A DNA stretch of 64,000 nt, from contig JADJUW010000001.1 in NCBI GenBank assembly GCA_016716835.1, positions 620,001 to 684,000 on the forward strand, written 5' to 3'. Within the stretch, counting starts at the first letter, position 1; every line of letters begins with the position of its first letter. Under the pieces are notes generated by a model. The model saw only the letters and a list, made by a program, of their open reading frames with translations. It was not told the DNA's origin and ran no database searches. This document shows positions 19,829-28,491 of the stretch, in pieces. The stretch comes from Myxococcales bacterium. GTDB taxonomy: Bacteria > Myxococcota_A > Polyangia > Haliangiales > Haliangiaceae. The position numbers were made by a program, and so were the translations under genes.

Positions 19829-20653
19829 ATGGCGATCCAAAAATACAAGCCAACGTCACCCGGCCGCCGGGGCATGTCTTCGCAAGACTTTGGCGACATC
19901 ACCAAATCCAAGCCCGAAGCCAAGCTGGTCGAAAAGAAGACCTCCTCGGGTGGCCGCAACAATCACGGCCGCATCACCTCGCGATTTCGCGGTGGCGGCC
20001 ACAAGCAGCAGTATCGCGTCATTGACTTCCGGCGCAACAAGACCGGCGTGCCCGCCAAGGTAGTTGCGATCGAGTACGATCCAAACCGCACCGCGCGCAT
20101 CGCGCTGATTCAGTATATCGGCGACGGCGACATGGCCTACATCTTGGCACCACAGAAACTGTCCGTCGGCGATCAGGTCGTGTCGGCAAACTCAGCTGAC
20201 ATTAAGCCTGGTAACTCGTTGCCGCTGCGCTTCATCCCAGTCGGTACGGAAATTCATTGCGTGTCTCTCAAGGTTGGCGGTCCCGCTCAAATGGGTCGTT
20301 CCGCAGGCGCCCGCATCGTGCTCATGGCCAAAGAAGGCGAATGGGCGACCATCCGCCTCCCATCGGGCGAAATGCGACGAGTCCATATTGATTGTCGGGC
20401 GTCGATTGGCGCCATCGGCAATACGGAGCATGCCAACATAGAGTGGGGCAAGGCCGGCCGCAAACGCTGGTTGGGCCAACGTCCGCATCAACGCGGCGTT
20501 TCCATGAACCCAGTTGACCACCCAATGGGTGGTGGTGAAGGTCGTTCGTCTGGCGGACGTCATCCATGTACGCCATGGGGCAAGCCAACCAAGGGCTACA
20601 AAACGCGCCACAACAAGCGGACCGATCAGTTCATCGTTCGTCGTCGCAAGTAA
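19829..20653 (+). CDS. rplB: 50S ribosomal protein L2
   Basis: L2 is needed for subunit association and peptidyl-transferase assembly. The 274-residue protein has GRNNHGRITSRFRGGGHKQQYR, the Zn/RNA-binding core and the C-terminal NPVDHPMGGGEGR with the catalytic-region His. Length is standard, and rplW ends 5 bases upstream. Confidence 0.97.
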   Translation: MAIQKYKPTSPGRRGMSSQDFGDITKSKPEAKLVEKKTSSGGRNNHGRITSRFRGGGHKQQYRVIDFRRNKTGVPAKVVAIEYDPNRTARIALIQYIGDGDMAYILAPQKLSVGDQVVSANSADIKPGNSLPLRFIPVGTEIHCVSLKVGGPAQMGRSAGARIVLMAKEGEWATIRLPSGEMRRVHIDCRASIGAIGNTEHANIEWGKAGRKRWLGQRPHQRGVSMNPVDHPMGGGEGRSSGGRHPCTPWGKPTKGYKTRHNKRTDQFIVRRRK

Positions 20654-20688
20654 CGTATTGAATATAATAGGAATATTGGAGCGCCAGC

Positions 20689-20964
20689 ATGCCACGCAGT
20701 ATTAAAAAAGGCCCGTACGTTCAGCACTTTCTTATCAAAAAGATCGCCGCTGCACACAAGGAAACCAATCCGGCGAAGCGGGTCATTACGACGTATTCGC
20801 GTCGCAGCACGATTACCCCGGATATGGTAGGGATTACGTTTGCCGTCCACAACGGCCGTAAGTTCATCCCCGTCTTTGTTTCTGAGAACATGGTCGGTCA
20901 CAAGCTGGGCGAGTTTTCACCAACCCGGACCTACACTGGGCACGGCGGCGAAAAGAAGAAATAG
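20689..20964 (+). CDS. rpsS: 30S ribosomal protein S19
   Basis: S19 forms the head complex with S13 and contacts the A-site tRNA. The 91-residue protein starts MPRSIKKGPYVQHFLIKKI and has the conserved GRKFIPVFVSENMVGHKLGEF. Order rplB-rpsS-rplV is standard. Confidence 0.97.
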   Translation: MPRSIKKGPYVQHFLIKKIAAAHKETNPAKRVITTYSRRSTITPDMVGITFAVHNGRKFIPVFVSENMVGHKLGEFSPTRTYTGHGGEKKK

Positions 20965-21045
20965 CCGACCTTGCACTCAGCGCAGTTGTCTGATAGCTAA
21001 CCCGCCCGCCAATACGTAGCCAACGTCTCTCAAGGCAACGTAACC

Positions 21046-21411
21046 GTGGGCACACTGGAAAAGACCATCATGGAAGCCAAATCATTCGTAAGAGGTATAT
21101 CGATGTCGCCGCGCAAGATGCGCGTCGTCGCTAACCTCGTGCGCGGTAAAGACGTTGAGCAGGCCGTTGGCATGCTCGATCTCATGCCCAAAAAAGCGGC
21201 GCAGCATATCTCCAAGGCCATCAAGTCAGCCGCCCACAACGCCGAAGACCAGTCGGGCGGCAAGGTGAGCGTTGAAGACCTTAAAATCCAAACGATTCAA
21301 ATTGATGGCGGGCCAATTGTCCGCCGCTTCATGCCGCGCTCGATGGGGCGCGCCAATCGTATTCAACATCGAACCAGCCACCTTACGGTGGTCGTAAGCG
21401 AGAAGGCATAG
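21046..21411 (+). CDS. rplV: 50S ribosomal protein L22
   Basis: L22 extends a loop into the exit tunnel, where macrolides bind. The core is KSFVRGISMSPRKMRVVANLVRGK with the loop RAFKPRSMGRANRIQHRTSHL-like. A GTG start at 21046 gives 121 residues. The internal ATG at 21070 (MEAKSFVRG) matches the family start better and follows GGAAAAG, so the true protein may be 113 residues. It ends 2 bases before rpsC. Confidence 0.94.
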   Translation: MGTLEKTIMEAKSFVRGISMSPRKMRVVANLVRGKDVEQAVGMLDLMPKKAAQHISKAIKSAAHNAEDQSGGKVSVEDLKIQTIQIDGGPIVRRFMPRSMGRANRIQHRTSHLTVVVSEKA

Positions 21412-21413
21412 TC

Positions 21414-22070
21414 ATGGGTCAGAAAACACATCCTACGGGATTCCGGCTCGGAATCATCAAGACGTGGTCCTCCCGCTGGTACGGCGAAAAGCAGTACTCA
21501 AAGTGGTTGCACGAAGACCTCAAGTTGAAGGCTTTTATCAAGAAGAAGCTTAACAACGCGGGCGTCAGCTTTATCGAAATCGAGCGCGCGGCTAGCAAGT
21601 GCAAGATTAACATCCACACGGCCCGCCCTGGGATTGTTATCGGCAAGCGTGGCGCTGGCGTGGAAGTTCTCAAAAAAGAAGTTCAGGCGCTTACAGAAAA
21701 CGAAGTGTTCCTCAACATCATCGAAGTTCGCAAGGCCGAAACCAACGCGCAGCTCGTGGCGGAAAACATCGCTACGCAGCTCGAGCGCCGCATTGCCTTT
21801 CGCCGCGCGATGAAAAAAGCCATCCAGACCGGCATGAAGTTCGGTGCCAAGGGTATTCGCGTCGCATCGTCCGGCCGCCTTGGTGGCGCCGAGATGTGTC
21901 GCCGCGAGTGGTACCGCGAAGGTCGCGTCCCGCTTCATACGCTGCGCGCAGACATCGAGTATGGCTTTGCCGAGGCCCACACCACATACGGCATCATTGG
22001 CGTCAAAGCGTGGGTCTTCCACGGCGAGGTGCTGACCTCGCGCGGTCAAGCCCGCAAGGTTGGGGCGTAA
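21414..22070 (+). CDS. rpsC: 30S ribosomal protein S3
   Basis: S3 shapes the mRNA entry site. The 218-residue protein starts MGQKTHPTGFRLGIIKTWSSR, has the KH-type motif IVIGKRGAGVEVLKKEV and the C-terminal EWYREGRVPLHTLRADIEYG. It is closely packed between rplV and rplP (2 and 3 bases). Confidence 0.97.
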   Translation: MGQKTHPTGFRLGIIKTWSSRWYGEKQYSKWLHEDLKLKAFIKKKLNNAGVSFIEIERAASKCKINIHTARPGIVIGKRGAGVEVLKKEVQALTENEVFLNIIEVRKAETNAQLVAENIATQLERRIAFRRAMKKAIQTGMKFGAKGIRVASSGRLGGAEMCRREWYREGRVPLHTLRADIEYGFAEAHTTYGIIGVKAWVFHGEVLTSRGQARKVGA

Positions 22071-22073
22071 GTC

Positions 22074-22490
22074 ATGTTGTCACCAAAACGATCAAAATTT
22101 CGTAAGCAGCACAAGGGTCGGATGACCACCGCCGCTAAGGGCGGGACCGAAGTTTCGTTCGGCGACTTCGGGCTGCAAGTGCTTGAGCCTGGATGGGTCA
22201 CGGCCCGCCAGATCGAGGCCGCGCGTATTGCCATTAGTCGGTCGATCAAAAAGATCGGCAAGATGTACATCCGCGTGTTTCCCGACAAGCCGATCACCAA
22301 GAAGCCAGCCGAAGTTCGAATGGGTGCCGGTAAAGGCAACACCGAGTATTGGGTGGCCGTGGTTAAGCCAGGTCGCGTGATCTTTGAAGTTGAAGGGGTT
22401 TCGAAAGAATTGGCCGAGGAAGCCTTTCACCGCGCCCATCACAAGCTGCCAATTAAAACTCAGCTCGTTGCACGCGAGGCCGTATTATGA
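22074..22490 (+). CDS. rplP: 50S ribosomal protein L16
   Basis: L16 positions the A-site tRNA near the peptidyl-transferase centre. The 138-residue protein starts MLSPKRSKFRKQHKGRM and carries RIFPDKPITKKPAEVRMGAGKG-like sequence with the conserved Arg at the hydroxylation loop. It overlaps rpmC by 4 bases (ATGA). Confidence 0.97.
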   Translation: MLSPKRSKFRKQHKGRMTTAAKGGTEVSFGDFGLQVLEPGWVTARQIEAARIAISRSIKKIGKMYIRVFPDKPITKKPAEVRMGAGKGNTEYWVAVVKPGRVIFEVEGVSKELAEEAFHRAHHKLPIKTQLVAREAVL

Positions 22491-22714
22491 GCAAAACGAA
22501 AGATTCAATCGCCACCCTTCGCGATCTTCCAAAGAGCGAGCTGCTCTTGGCCCGTGGCCGGACGACCGATGAGCTGTTTCGCCTCAAGCTTGGTACCTAT
22601 ACCAACCAGGTGACTTCGTCGGCGCTGGTGCGTTCCAAGCGACGCGAAATCGCTCGCATCAATACTATCCTGCACGGTCGCCAAATCGGCCTTGAACAAC
22701 AAGGTCAAAAGTAA
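22487..22714 (+). CDS. rpmC: 50S ribosomal protein L29
   Basis: L29 is a small two-helix protein near the exit tunnel. Its 75 residues include LRDLPKSELLLARGRTTDELFRLK and VRSKRREIARINTILHGRQ. It overlaps rplP by 4 bases and lies 5 bases before rpsQ, so it is translationally coupled. Confidence 0.94.
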   Translation: MSKTKDSIATLRDLPKSELLLARGRTTDELFRLKLGTYTNQVTSSALVRSKRREIARINTILHGRQIGLEQQGQK

Positions 22715-22719
22715 GAGTT

Positions 22720-23007
22720 ATGACCATGAGCGAGCAAGAACAAATACAAGGCACCCGCCGCACCATTCAAGGTACGGTGAGCTCCAACGCCATGGACAAA
22801 ACCGTGGTCGTCACCGTGATTCGTCGCGTCCGCGACCGGCGTTTTCACAAGTTCGTGACACGCCGGGTCAAGTACAAGGCGCATGACGAGCACAACAAGT
22901 CGAACGTCGGTGATCTCGTTGAGATCATCGAGGCCCGACCTTATAGCAAGACCAAACGCTGGCGTGTCCTTCGCACCGTCAAGGCGTCGAATGAGGTGTT
23001 GTCATGA
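22720..23007 (+). CDS. rpsQ: 30S ribosomal protein S17
   Basis: S17 is a primary 16S rRNA binder with an OB fold. Of 95 residues, the core is GTVSSNAMDKTVVVTVIRRVR and YKAHDEHNKSNVGDLVEI. Two ATGs (22720 and 22726) can start it; the second is also plausible. It overlaps rplN by 4 bases. Confidence 0.95.
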   Translation: MTMSEQEQIQGTRRTIQGTVSSNAMDKTVVVTVIRRVRDRRFHKFVTRRVKYKAHDEHNKSNVGDLVEIIEARPYSKTKRWRVLRTVKASNEVLS

Positions 23008-23371
23008 TTCAAATGACCTCTGTATTGGATGTCGCTGACAACAGCGGCGCCAAGAAAGTATTTTGCGTAAAAGTTCTCGGAGGCAGCCGACGTCGATACG
23101 CGTCGATCGGCGATGTGATCATCGTCTCGATCCGTGAAGCCATTGCTGGCTCCAAGGTTAAGAAGGGCGACACGGCGCGCGCGGTCATCGTCCGTACCGC
23201 TCGTGAAATGGCGCGTCCCGACGGCACCTTCATCAAGTTTGACGGCAACTCGGCCGTGCTGATCAACAAGGAAAACGAGCCGATCGGCACACGTATCTTT
23301 GGGCCAGTTGCGCGCGAGTTGCGCAATAAGCGTTTTATGAAAATCATCTCGCTCGCACCGGAGGTGCTGTA

Positions 23372-23372
<1 letters not shown>
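23004..23372 (+). CDS. rplN: 50S ribosomal protein L14
   Basis: L14 forms an intersubunit bridge and binds the silencing factor RsfS in other bacteria. The 122-residue protein has MIQMTSVLDVADNSGAKKV and VLINKENEPIGTRIFGPVAREL. Length is standard. ATGA overlap with rpsQ upstream and a one-base overlap with rplX downstream. Confidence 0.97.
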
Positions 23373-23689
<317 letters not shown>

Positions 23690-23737
23690 TAATCTTCAGA
23701 TGACGGTCAGGGACCCATCGCAACAAGGATAATCACG

Positions 23738-24394
23738 ATGGCAACAGACAACAAAAAAGCCTCGAATAAAGGCAGCAAGAAATCAGCAACACCGGCCGAG
23801 CCCGCGCAAAAATACAAGCGCGAGGCGGCGCCGCGCCTTAAGGGTGTCTATGACACGCAAGTGCGCGAGACGATGTTCAAGGAGTTTGGCTATACGAGCA
23901 TGATGCAAGTGCCCCGTATTGTCAAAGTCACGTTGAACATGGGTCTCGGCCGCGCAAACCAAGACGCCAAGGTCATGGAAAACGCGGTGGAGGAGCTAAA
24001 GGCCATTTGCGGTCAGGCACCTGTGGTGTGTAAAGCCAAGAAGGACATCGCGACGTTCAAGCTCCGTAAGGGCCAGAAAATCGGCACGATGGTGACCCTG
24101 CGCCGTGAGCGCATGTGGGAATTCCTGGACCGACTTTGCAACATCGCGCTGCCGCGTGTTCGCGATTTCCGCGGGGTGTCAGCCAAGGGCTTTGATGGCC
24201 GGGGCAATTTTACGCTCGGCATCAAGGAGCAAATTATTTTTCCTGAGATTGAATACGACAAGATCGATTCCATCAAAGGCATGAACATCAGCATCGTTAC
24301 AACCGCCGCTAACGACGCGGAAGGCCGCGCGCTGCTGACCCATCTCGGCATGCCATTTCGCCAGGCTTCAACTCAGCAAGGAACCGCAGCATGA
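23738..24394 (+). CDS. rplE: 50S ribosomal protein L5 with N-terminal extension
   Basis: L5 binds 5S rRNA and contacts the P-site tRNA. It has 218 residues, against about 180 in most bacteria. The extra 35 or so residues at the N-terminus are Lys/Ser/Ala-rich and likely disordered; the core starts near RLKGVYDTQVRETMFKEFGY and contains RGVSAKGFDGRGNFTLGIKEQ. It overlaps rpsN by 4 bases. Confidence 0.95.
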   Translation: MATDNKKASNKGSKKSATPAEPAQKYKREAAPRLKGVYDTQVRETMFKEFGYTSMMQVPRIVKVTLNMGLGRANQDAKVMENAVEELKAICGQAPVVCKAKKDIATFKLRKGQKIGTMVTLRRERMWEFLDRLCNIALPRVRDFRGVSAKGFDGRGNFTLGIKEQIIFPEIEYDKIDSIKGMNISIVTTAANDAEGRALLTHLGMPFRQASTQQGTAA

Positions 24395-24570
24395 GCACGT
24401 TGATCGACCGGCTTCCCAAGAAGCACAAGTTTCAAGTTCGACATCGCAACCGATGTCTTCGGTGTGGGCGCCCCCGCGCGGTTTACCGCAAGTTTGCGCT
24501 TTGTCGTTGTTGTTTCCGGGAACTCGCGCTTCGCGGAGATATCCCCGGTGTCGTGAAGTCGAGTTGGTGA
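24391..24570 (+). CDS. rpsN: 30S ribosomal protein S14, zinc (type Z) form
   Basis: This 59-residue S14 starts at ATG 24391 inside the rplE stop (ATGA). It has the four zinc ligands in CLRCGRP and CRCCFRE, plus AVYRKFALC and the ending IPGVVKSSW. The zinc form was expected at this position from operon order. It is one of the few visible dependences on zinc in this gene set. Confidence 0.95.
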   Translation: MSTLIDRLPKKHKFQVRHRNRCLRCGRPRAVYRKFALCRCCFRELALRGDIPGVVKSSW

Positions 24571-24577
24571 GGCCGCT

Positions 24578-24976
24578 ATGTCGATGACAGATCCTATTGG
24601 AGATTTCCTAGCACGCATTCGCAATGCGATTGGCGCGCGCAAGGCTGAGGTTGTTGCGCCCAAGTCTAAAATTAAGCACCGCATCGCCGAGATCCTTCGC
24701 GACGAGGGCTTTGTTGATGCCGTCACCACGACGGACGACAGCGTCCAAGGCACGATCAAGGTCGCGCTGCGTTACGACGGCCGGACCGCAAACGCCATTA
24801 CCGGCTTGCGCCGCGTCTCGCGTCCAGGGCAGCGTTCGTACATTCCTGCCACGGATATCAAGCGCGTGCGCAACGGCCTCGGTATCTCAATCCTTTCAAC
24901 CTCCCAAGGGCTGATGACCGATCGCGAAGCGCGCAAGCGCGGCGTGGGCGGTGAGTTGCTCTGTGAAATCTGGTGA
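24578..24976 (+). CDS. rpsH: 30S ribosomal protein S8
   Basis: S8 binds central-domain 16S rRNA and in E. coli represses the spc operon. Its 132 residues include TDPIGDFLARIRNAIGARK and LSTSQGLMTDREARKRGVGGELLCEIW. Starts at 24578 and 24584 are both possible. It lies 7 bases after rpsN and 3 bases before rplF. Confidence 0.97.
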   Translation: MSMTDPIGDFLARIRNAIGARKAEVVAPKSKIKHRIAEILRDEGFVDAVTTTDDSVQGTIKVALRYDGRTANAITGLRRVSRPGQRSYIPATDIKRVRNGLGISILSTSQGLMTDREARKRGVGGELLCEIW

Positions 24977-24979
24977 TGT

Positions 24980-25516
24980 ATGTCGCGAATTGGACGTAAA
25001 CCTTTAGAAGTGCCAAAGGGCGTAACTGTTTCGGTCACGGCTACCGCAATCACGGCTAAGGGGCCTAAAGGCTCTTTGGTTTTGCCGCGGCACAGCGCCA
25101 TTGAAGTTAAAGAGGACAAAGGTCAGCTCACGTTTCACCGAGCCGATGACTTAGGCCCTTCGCGCGCTGCGCATGGTCTGATGCGCGCATTGACGGCGAA
25201 TCTGATCAAGGGCGTTTCGCAAGGCTTCGAACGTCAGCTCGAAATTAACGGCGTTGGCTACAAGGCCGAAATTAAAGGCAGCGTTGTGGTGCTGAGCCTC
25301 GGTTTTTCGCACCCTGTTGAATTCAAGCTGCCCGAGGGTATCGCGGCTAAGGTCGAAAAGAACGTGTTGACGCTTTCGGGCATCGACAAGCAAGCCGTTG
25401 GTGCTGCGGCCGCCAAAGTTCGCAGCTTCAGGCCGCCAGAGCCCTACAAGGGCAAAGGCGTCAAATATATGGAAGAAACCATTCTCCGCAAAGCAGGCAA
25501 GACCGCAGGCAAGTGA
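24980..25516 (+). CDS. rplF: 50S ribosomal protein L6
   Basis: L6 lies near the sarcin-ricin loop and factor-binding site. The 178-residue protein has the duplicated L6 fold: MSRIGRKPLEVPKGVTVSV at the start and PEPYKGKGVKYMEETILRKAGKTAGK at the end. Length is standard. Confidence 0.97.
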   Translation: MSRIGRKPLEVPKGVTVSVTATAITAKGPKGSLVLPRHSAIEVKEDKGQLTFHRADDLGPSRAAHGLMRALTANLIKGVSQGFERQLEINGVGYKAEIKGSVVVLSLGFSHPVEFKLPEGIAAKVEKNVLTLSGIDKQAVGAAAAKVRSFRPPEPYKGKGVKYMEETILRKAGKTAGK

Positions 25517-25581
25517 GCCTGACAATCGTTGTGGTACCGCCGTAACGTTTAGCGCGAACCCCACGACACCAAGAGGACAAC

Positions 25582-25962
25582 ATGGCTGGACATATCAAAA
25601 TCACTTCTCTTAAAGAACGCCGCCGAAGCCGTCGCAAGATTCATATTCGTATGCGCGTGACAGGCTCGCCGGAGCGACCGCGTTTGTCTGTGTTTCGCTC
25701 GGCGAAACATATTTATATCCAAGCGATCGACGACCAGTCTGGCAAGGTTCTGGCAGCGGCTTCTGACGTTGAGGCGGCGGTGGCTACGACCGCAAACGAT
25801 AAAGACAAAAAGGGCCGCGCGCGTTTGGTCGGCGAGGCCATTGGCAAGAAGCTCTTAGCCAAGAATATCAGCGCTGTTGTGTTTGATCGCAACGGCTATG
25901 TTTATCACGGGCGCATCAAAGAAGTTGCCGACGGTGCACGCGCGGCTGGCCTACAATTCTAA
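25582..25962 (+). CDS. rplR: 50S ribosomal protein L18
   Basis: L18 brings 5S rRNA to the large subunit. The 126-residue protein has RRKIHIRMRVTGSPERPRLSVFRSAKHIYIQ-type sequence (around 25632-25722) and the ending FDRNGYVYHGRIKEVADGARAAGL. Ribosome binding site AAGAGGA precedes ATG 25582. Confidence 0.97.
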   Translation: MAGHIKITSLKERRRSRRKIHIRMRVTGSPERPRLSVFRSAKHIYIQAIDDQSGKVLAAASDVEAAVATTANDKDKKGRARLVGEAIGKKLLAKNISAVVFDRNGYVYHGRIKEVADGARAAGLQF

Positions 25963-25977
25963 CGAAGGAACGAAGCG

Positions 25978-26478
25978 ATGTCAGTTAAACCAGAAGAAGT
26001 AGGCGAGTTAGTCGACAAAGTGGTTTTTGTTAACCGCGTTGCCAAAGTCGTGAAGGGCGGTCGCCGCTTTTCATATTCCGCGCTTGTTGTTGTTGGCGAT
26101 CAGCTAGGTCACGTTGGCGCCGGTCTCGGCAAAGCCAACGAAGTCCCCGAGGCGATTCGCAAGGGAACCGACCAGGCCAAGCGAAACCTTTTTAAGATCC
26201 CCTTGGTTAACGGCACGATCCCCCACGAGGTGACCGGCGAGTTTGGCGCAGCGCAAGTCCTCCTGCGGCCCGCGGCCCCTGGCGCTGGCGTTATTGCCGG
26301 TGGCGGCGTGCGCCCGGTACTCGAAGTTGCCGGTGTCAAGGACATCCTTAGCAAGTCGCTTGGAACGTCCAATCCACACAACGTCATTCACGCCGTTGTA
26401 AACGCCTTGCAATCCCTGCGTTCAGTCGAGCATGTTGCCCGCGTTCGTGGTAAGTCGCTCGCCGAGATTCGAGGTTAA
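25978..26478 (+). CDS. rpsE: 30S ribosomal protein S5
   Basis: S5 acts in decoding accuracy with S4 and S12. The 166-residue protein contains VVKGGRRFSYSALVVVGD and VLLRPAAPGAGVIAGGGVR. Its partner S4 (rpsD) is not encoded in this cluster. It sits between rplR and rpmD as usual. Confidence 0.97.
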   Translation: MSVKPEEVGELVDKVVFVNRVAKVVKGGRRFSYSALVVVGDQLGHVGAGLGKANEVPEAIRKGTDQAKRNLFKIPLVNGTIPHEVTGEFGAAQVLLRPAAPGAGVIAGGGVRPVLEVAGVKDILSKSLGTSNPHNVIHAVVNALQSLRSVEHVARVRGKSLAEIRG

Positions 26479-26481
26479 GTC

Positions 26482-26667
26482 ATGGCGATTAAAATGAAAA
26501 TCACCCAGATCAAGAGCGGCATCGGTTGTCCGGAGACCCAGCGCCGCACCCTAGCGGGGCTTGGTCTTGGCAAAATGAATCGCTCGGTCGTGCTAGCCGA
26601 CACCCTCGCAATTCGCGGGATGGTGCGGAAAATTAGCCACTTAATCGTCGTCGAGCCTGCGGAGTAA
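26482..26667 (+). CDS. rpmD: 50S ribosomal protein L30
   Basis: L30 is a small 50S protein of 61 residues. The segment KITQIKSGIGCPETQRRTLAGLGLGKMNRSV is the signature. It is 3 bases after rpsE and 6 bases before rplO. Confidence 0.95.
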   Translation: MAIKMKITQIKSGIGCPETQRRTLAGLGLGKMNRSVVLADTLAIRGMVRKISHLIVVEPAE

Positions 26668-26673
26668 ACTCAA

Positions 26674-27120
26674 ATGGGTACGAACTTACATAACTTAACT
26701 CCCAACGCGGGTTCGACGAAGGCGGCAAAGCGTCTTGGTCGCGGTCGCGGCTCGGGCACGGGCAAGACGTCGGGCAAAGGCGTCAAGGGTCAGAAGGCGC
26801 GCCCTGGGCATCACGGCGCGATCAAGGCATTCGAAGGCGGCCAAGTTGCGCTGCCACGCCGGATGCCGAAGCGCGGCTTCAAAAATCCTTTTCGCGTCGA
26901 GGCGTTTCCTATCAACGTCGCGCTGTTGGAGAAAATCTTTGACGCCGGCGCGACGGTAGACATCGCGTCGTTGCGTGAAAAGGGCGTACTGCCCAAGAAG
27001 ACCAAGGTGGTCAAAGTGCTCGGCGAAGGCGACTTGCGCAAGAAGTTGACGCTTAAAGTCCAACGAATTTCGGCGTTGGCAAAAGAAAAAGTCGAAAAGC
27101 TGGCGGTTCAGTCGAACTGA
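26674..27120 (+). CDS. rplO: 50S ribosomal protein L15
   Basis: L15 is a late 50S assembly protein. The 148-residue protein has NAGSTKAAKRLGRGRGSGTGKTSGKGVKGQKAR-type sequence (around 26704-26805) and the GGQVALPRRMPKRGF segment. It immediately precedes secY, the normal order. Confidence 0.96.
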   Translation: MGTNLHNLTPNAGSTKAAKRLGRGRGSGTGKTSGKGVKGQKARPGHHGAIKAFEGGQVALPRRMPKRGFKNPFRVEAFPINVALLEKIFDAGATVDIASLREKGVLPKKTKVVKVLGEGDLRKKLTLKVQRISALAKEKVEKLAVQSN

Positions 27121-27154
27121 TCGCCAAGTAAATTCCCCTTGCAGAGGATACCTC

Positions 27155-28480
27155 GTGGCAACGAACGCTGTCGCAAATATCGGTAAATTACCTGAGCTGC
27201 GTAAACGCGTAGTTTTCACGCTCGCTATGCTCGCCGTGTATCGCATCGGCGTGTTCATCACGGTGCCGTTTGTGGACCGTTCTCAGATGGAGAACGTGAT
27301 CTCGAAGGGGGGCGCTGGATCCTTTCTCGGCATGTTCGACATGTTCTCCGGCGGTGCGCTCGAGCAACTCTCGATTTTTATGCTCGGCATCATGCCGTAC
27401 ATCTCGGCCTCGATCGTCATGCAGCTCTTGACGGTCGTCGTGGCGCGGCTGGGGCAGCTAAACAAAGAAGGCGAGCAGGGCCGTAAAAAAATCAATCAAT
27501 ACACCAGATACGGGACCATCGTGGTCGGCCTCGTGCAGTCGTATTTCTTTGCCAAATGGCTTTCTGGCATGAACGGGCTGGTGCCCAATCCAGGCCCTAC
27601 TTTTACGATCATGACCATGCTCACGGTGACCACTGGGACCGCGTTTATCATGTGGCTTGGCGAGCAAATCACCGAGAAGGGCATCGGCAACGGCGCCTCA
27701 ATGATCATCTTTGCCGGGATCGTGGCGCGCTTTCCGGATGCGATTGCCCAGTTGTTTACAACCAGCAATAGCGAATCTGGGCTCGGTGGGTTTGGCATGC
27801 TCGTGCTTGCCCTTGTCGTCCTCGGCACGGTAGCGGTGATTTGCTACTTTGAGCGAGCCCACCGACGCATTCCCGTTCAGTATACCAAGCGCCAAGTTGG
27901 CAGGAAAATGTACCAAGGCGCGCAAAGCTTTTTGCCGATGAAGGTAAATATGGCTAGCGTAATCCCGGCCATCTTTGCCTCGTCGCTGCTGATGTTTCCC
28001 GGCCAGATCGCCAATATGTCGTCCCGCCCATGGTTGCAGGACCTGGCGGCAATCTTCAATCCGTCCGACTGGCGCTATAACGTCGTCTTTGTCGTGCTGA
28101 TCATCTATTTTGCGTATTTCTATACGTCGGCGGTGGCGTTCAATCCCGTCGAGGTTGCAGATAATTTGAAGAAGAGCGGCGGGTTTGTTCCAGGAATTCG
28201 CCCCGGCAAAAGCACGGCGGAATACATCGACAAGGTGCTTTCGCGGCTGACGATCGTCGGGGCGCTGTACTTGTCGGCGGTGTGTTTGCTGCCGGTGCTG
28301 ATGCGGAACTTTATGCACGTGCCGTTTCAGTTCGGCGGCACCGGCCTGCTGATCGTAGTCGGCGTCGCGCTTGACGTCGTTCAGCAGATGGAAGCCCATC
28401 TCATCTCGCGAAATTACGACGGCTTCGCTGGGCCACGCGGTCCAAGAATCCGCGGGCGCGCCATCGCCCGCGTTCGGTAG
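27155..28480 (+). CDS. secY: Protein translocase subunit SecY
   Basis: SecY is the central channel of the Sec translocon in the inner membrane. The 441-residue protein has ten predicted membrane helices and conserved loops, such as GIMPYISASIVMQLL, TEKGIGNGASMIIFAGIVA, and YTKRQVGRKMYQGAQSFLPMK before helix 7. The start GTG 27155 follows GAGGA. The C-terminus is short and basic. adk, which often follows secY, is absent; map begins 11 bases later. Confidence 0.96.
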   Translation: MATNAVANIGKLPELRKRVVFTLAMLAVYRIGVFITVPFVDRSQMENVISKGGAGSFLGMFDMFSGGALEQLSIFMLGIMPYISASIVMQLLTVVVARLGQLNKEGEQGRKKINQYTRYGTIVVGLVQSYFFAKWLSGMNGLVPNPGPTFTIMTMLTVTTGTAFIMWLGEQITEKGIGNGASMIIFAGIVARFPDAIAQLFTTSNSESGLGGFGMLVLALVVLGTVAVICYFERAHRRIPVQYTKRQVGRKMYQGAQSFLPMKVNMASVIPAIFASSLLMFPGQIANMSSRPWLQDLAAIFNPSDWRYNVVFVVLIIYFAYFYTSAVAFNPVEVADNLKKSGGFVPGIRPGKSTAEYIDKVLSRLTIVGALYLSAVCLLPVLMRNFMHVPFQFGGTGLLIVVGVALDVVQQMEAHLISRNYDGFAGPRGPRIRGRAIARVR

Positions 28481-28491
28481 CTTGGCCCGCT

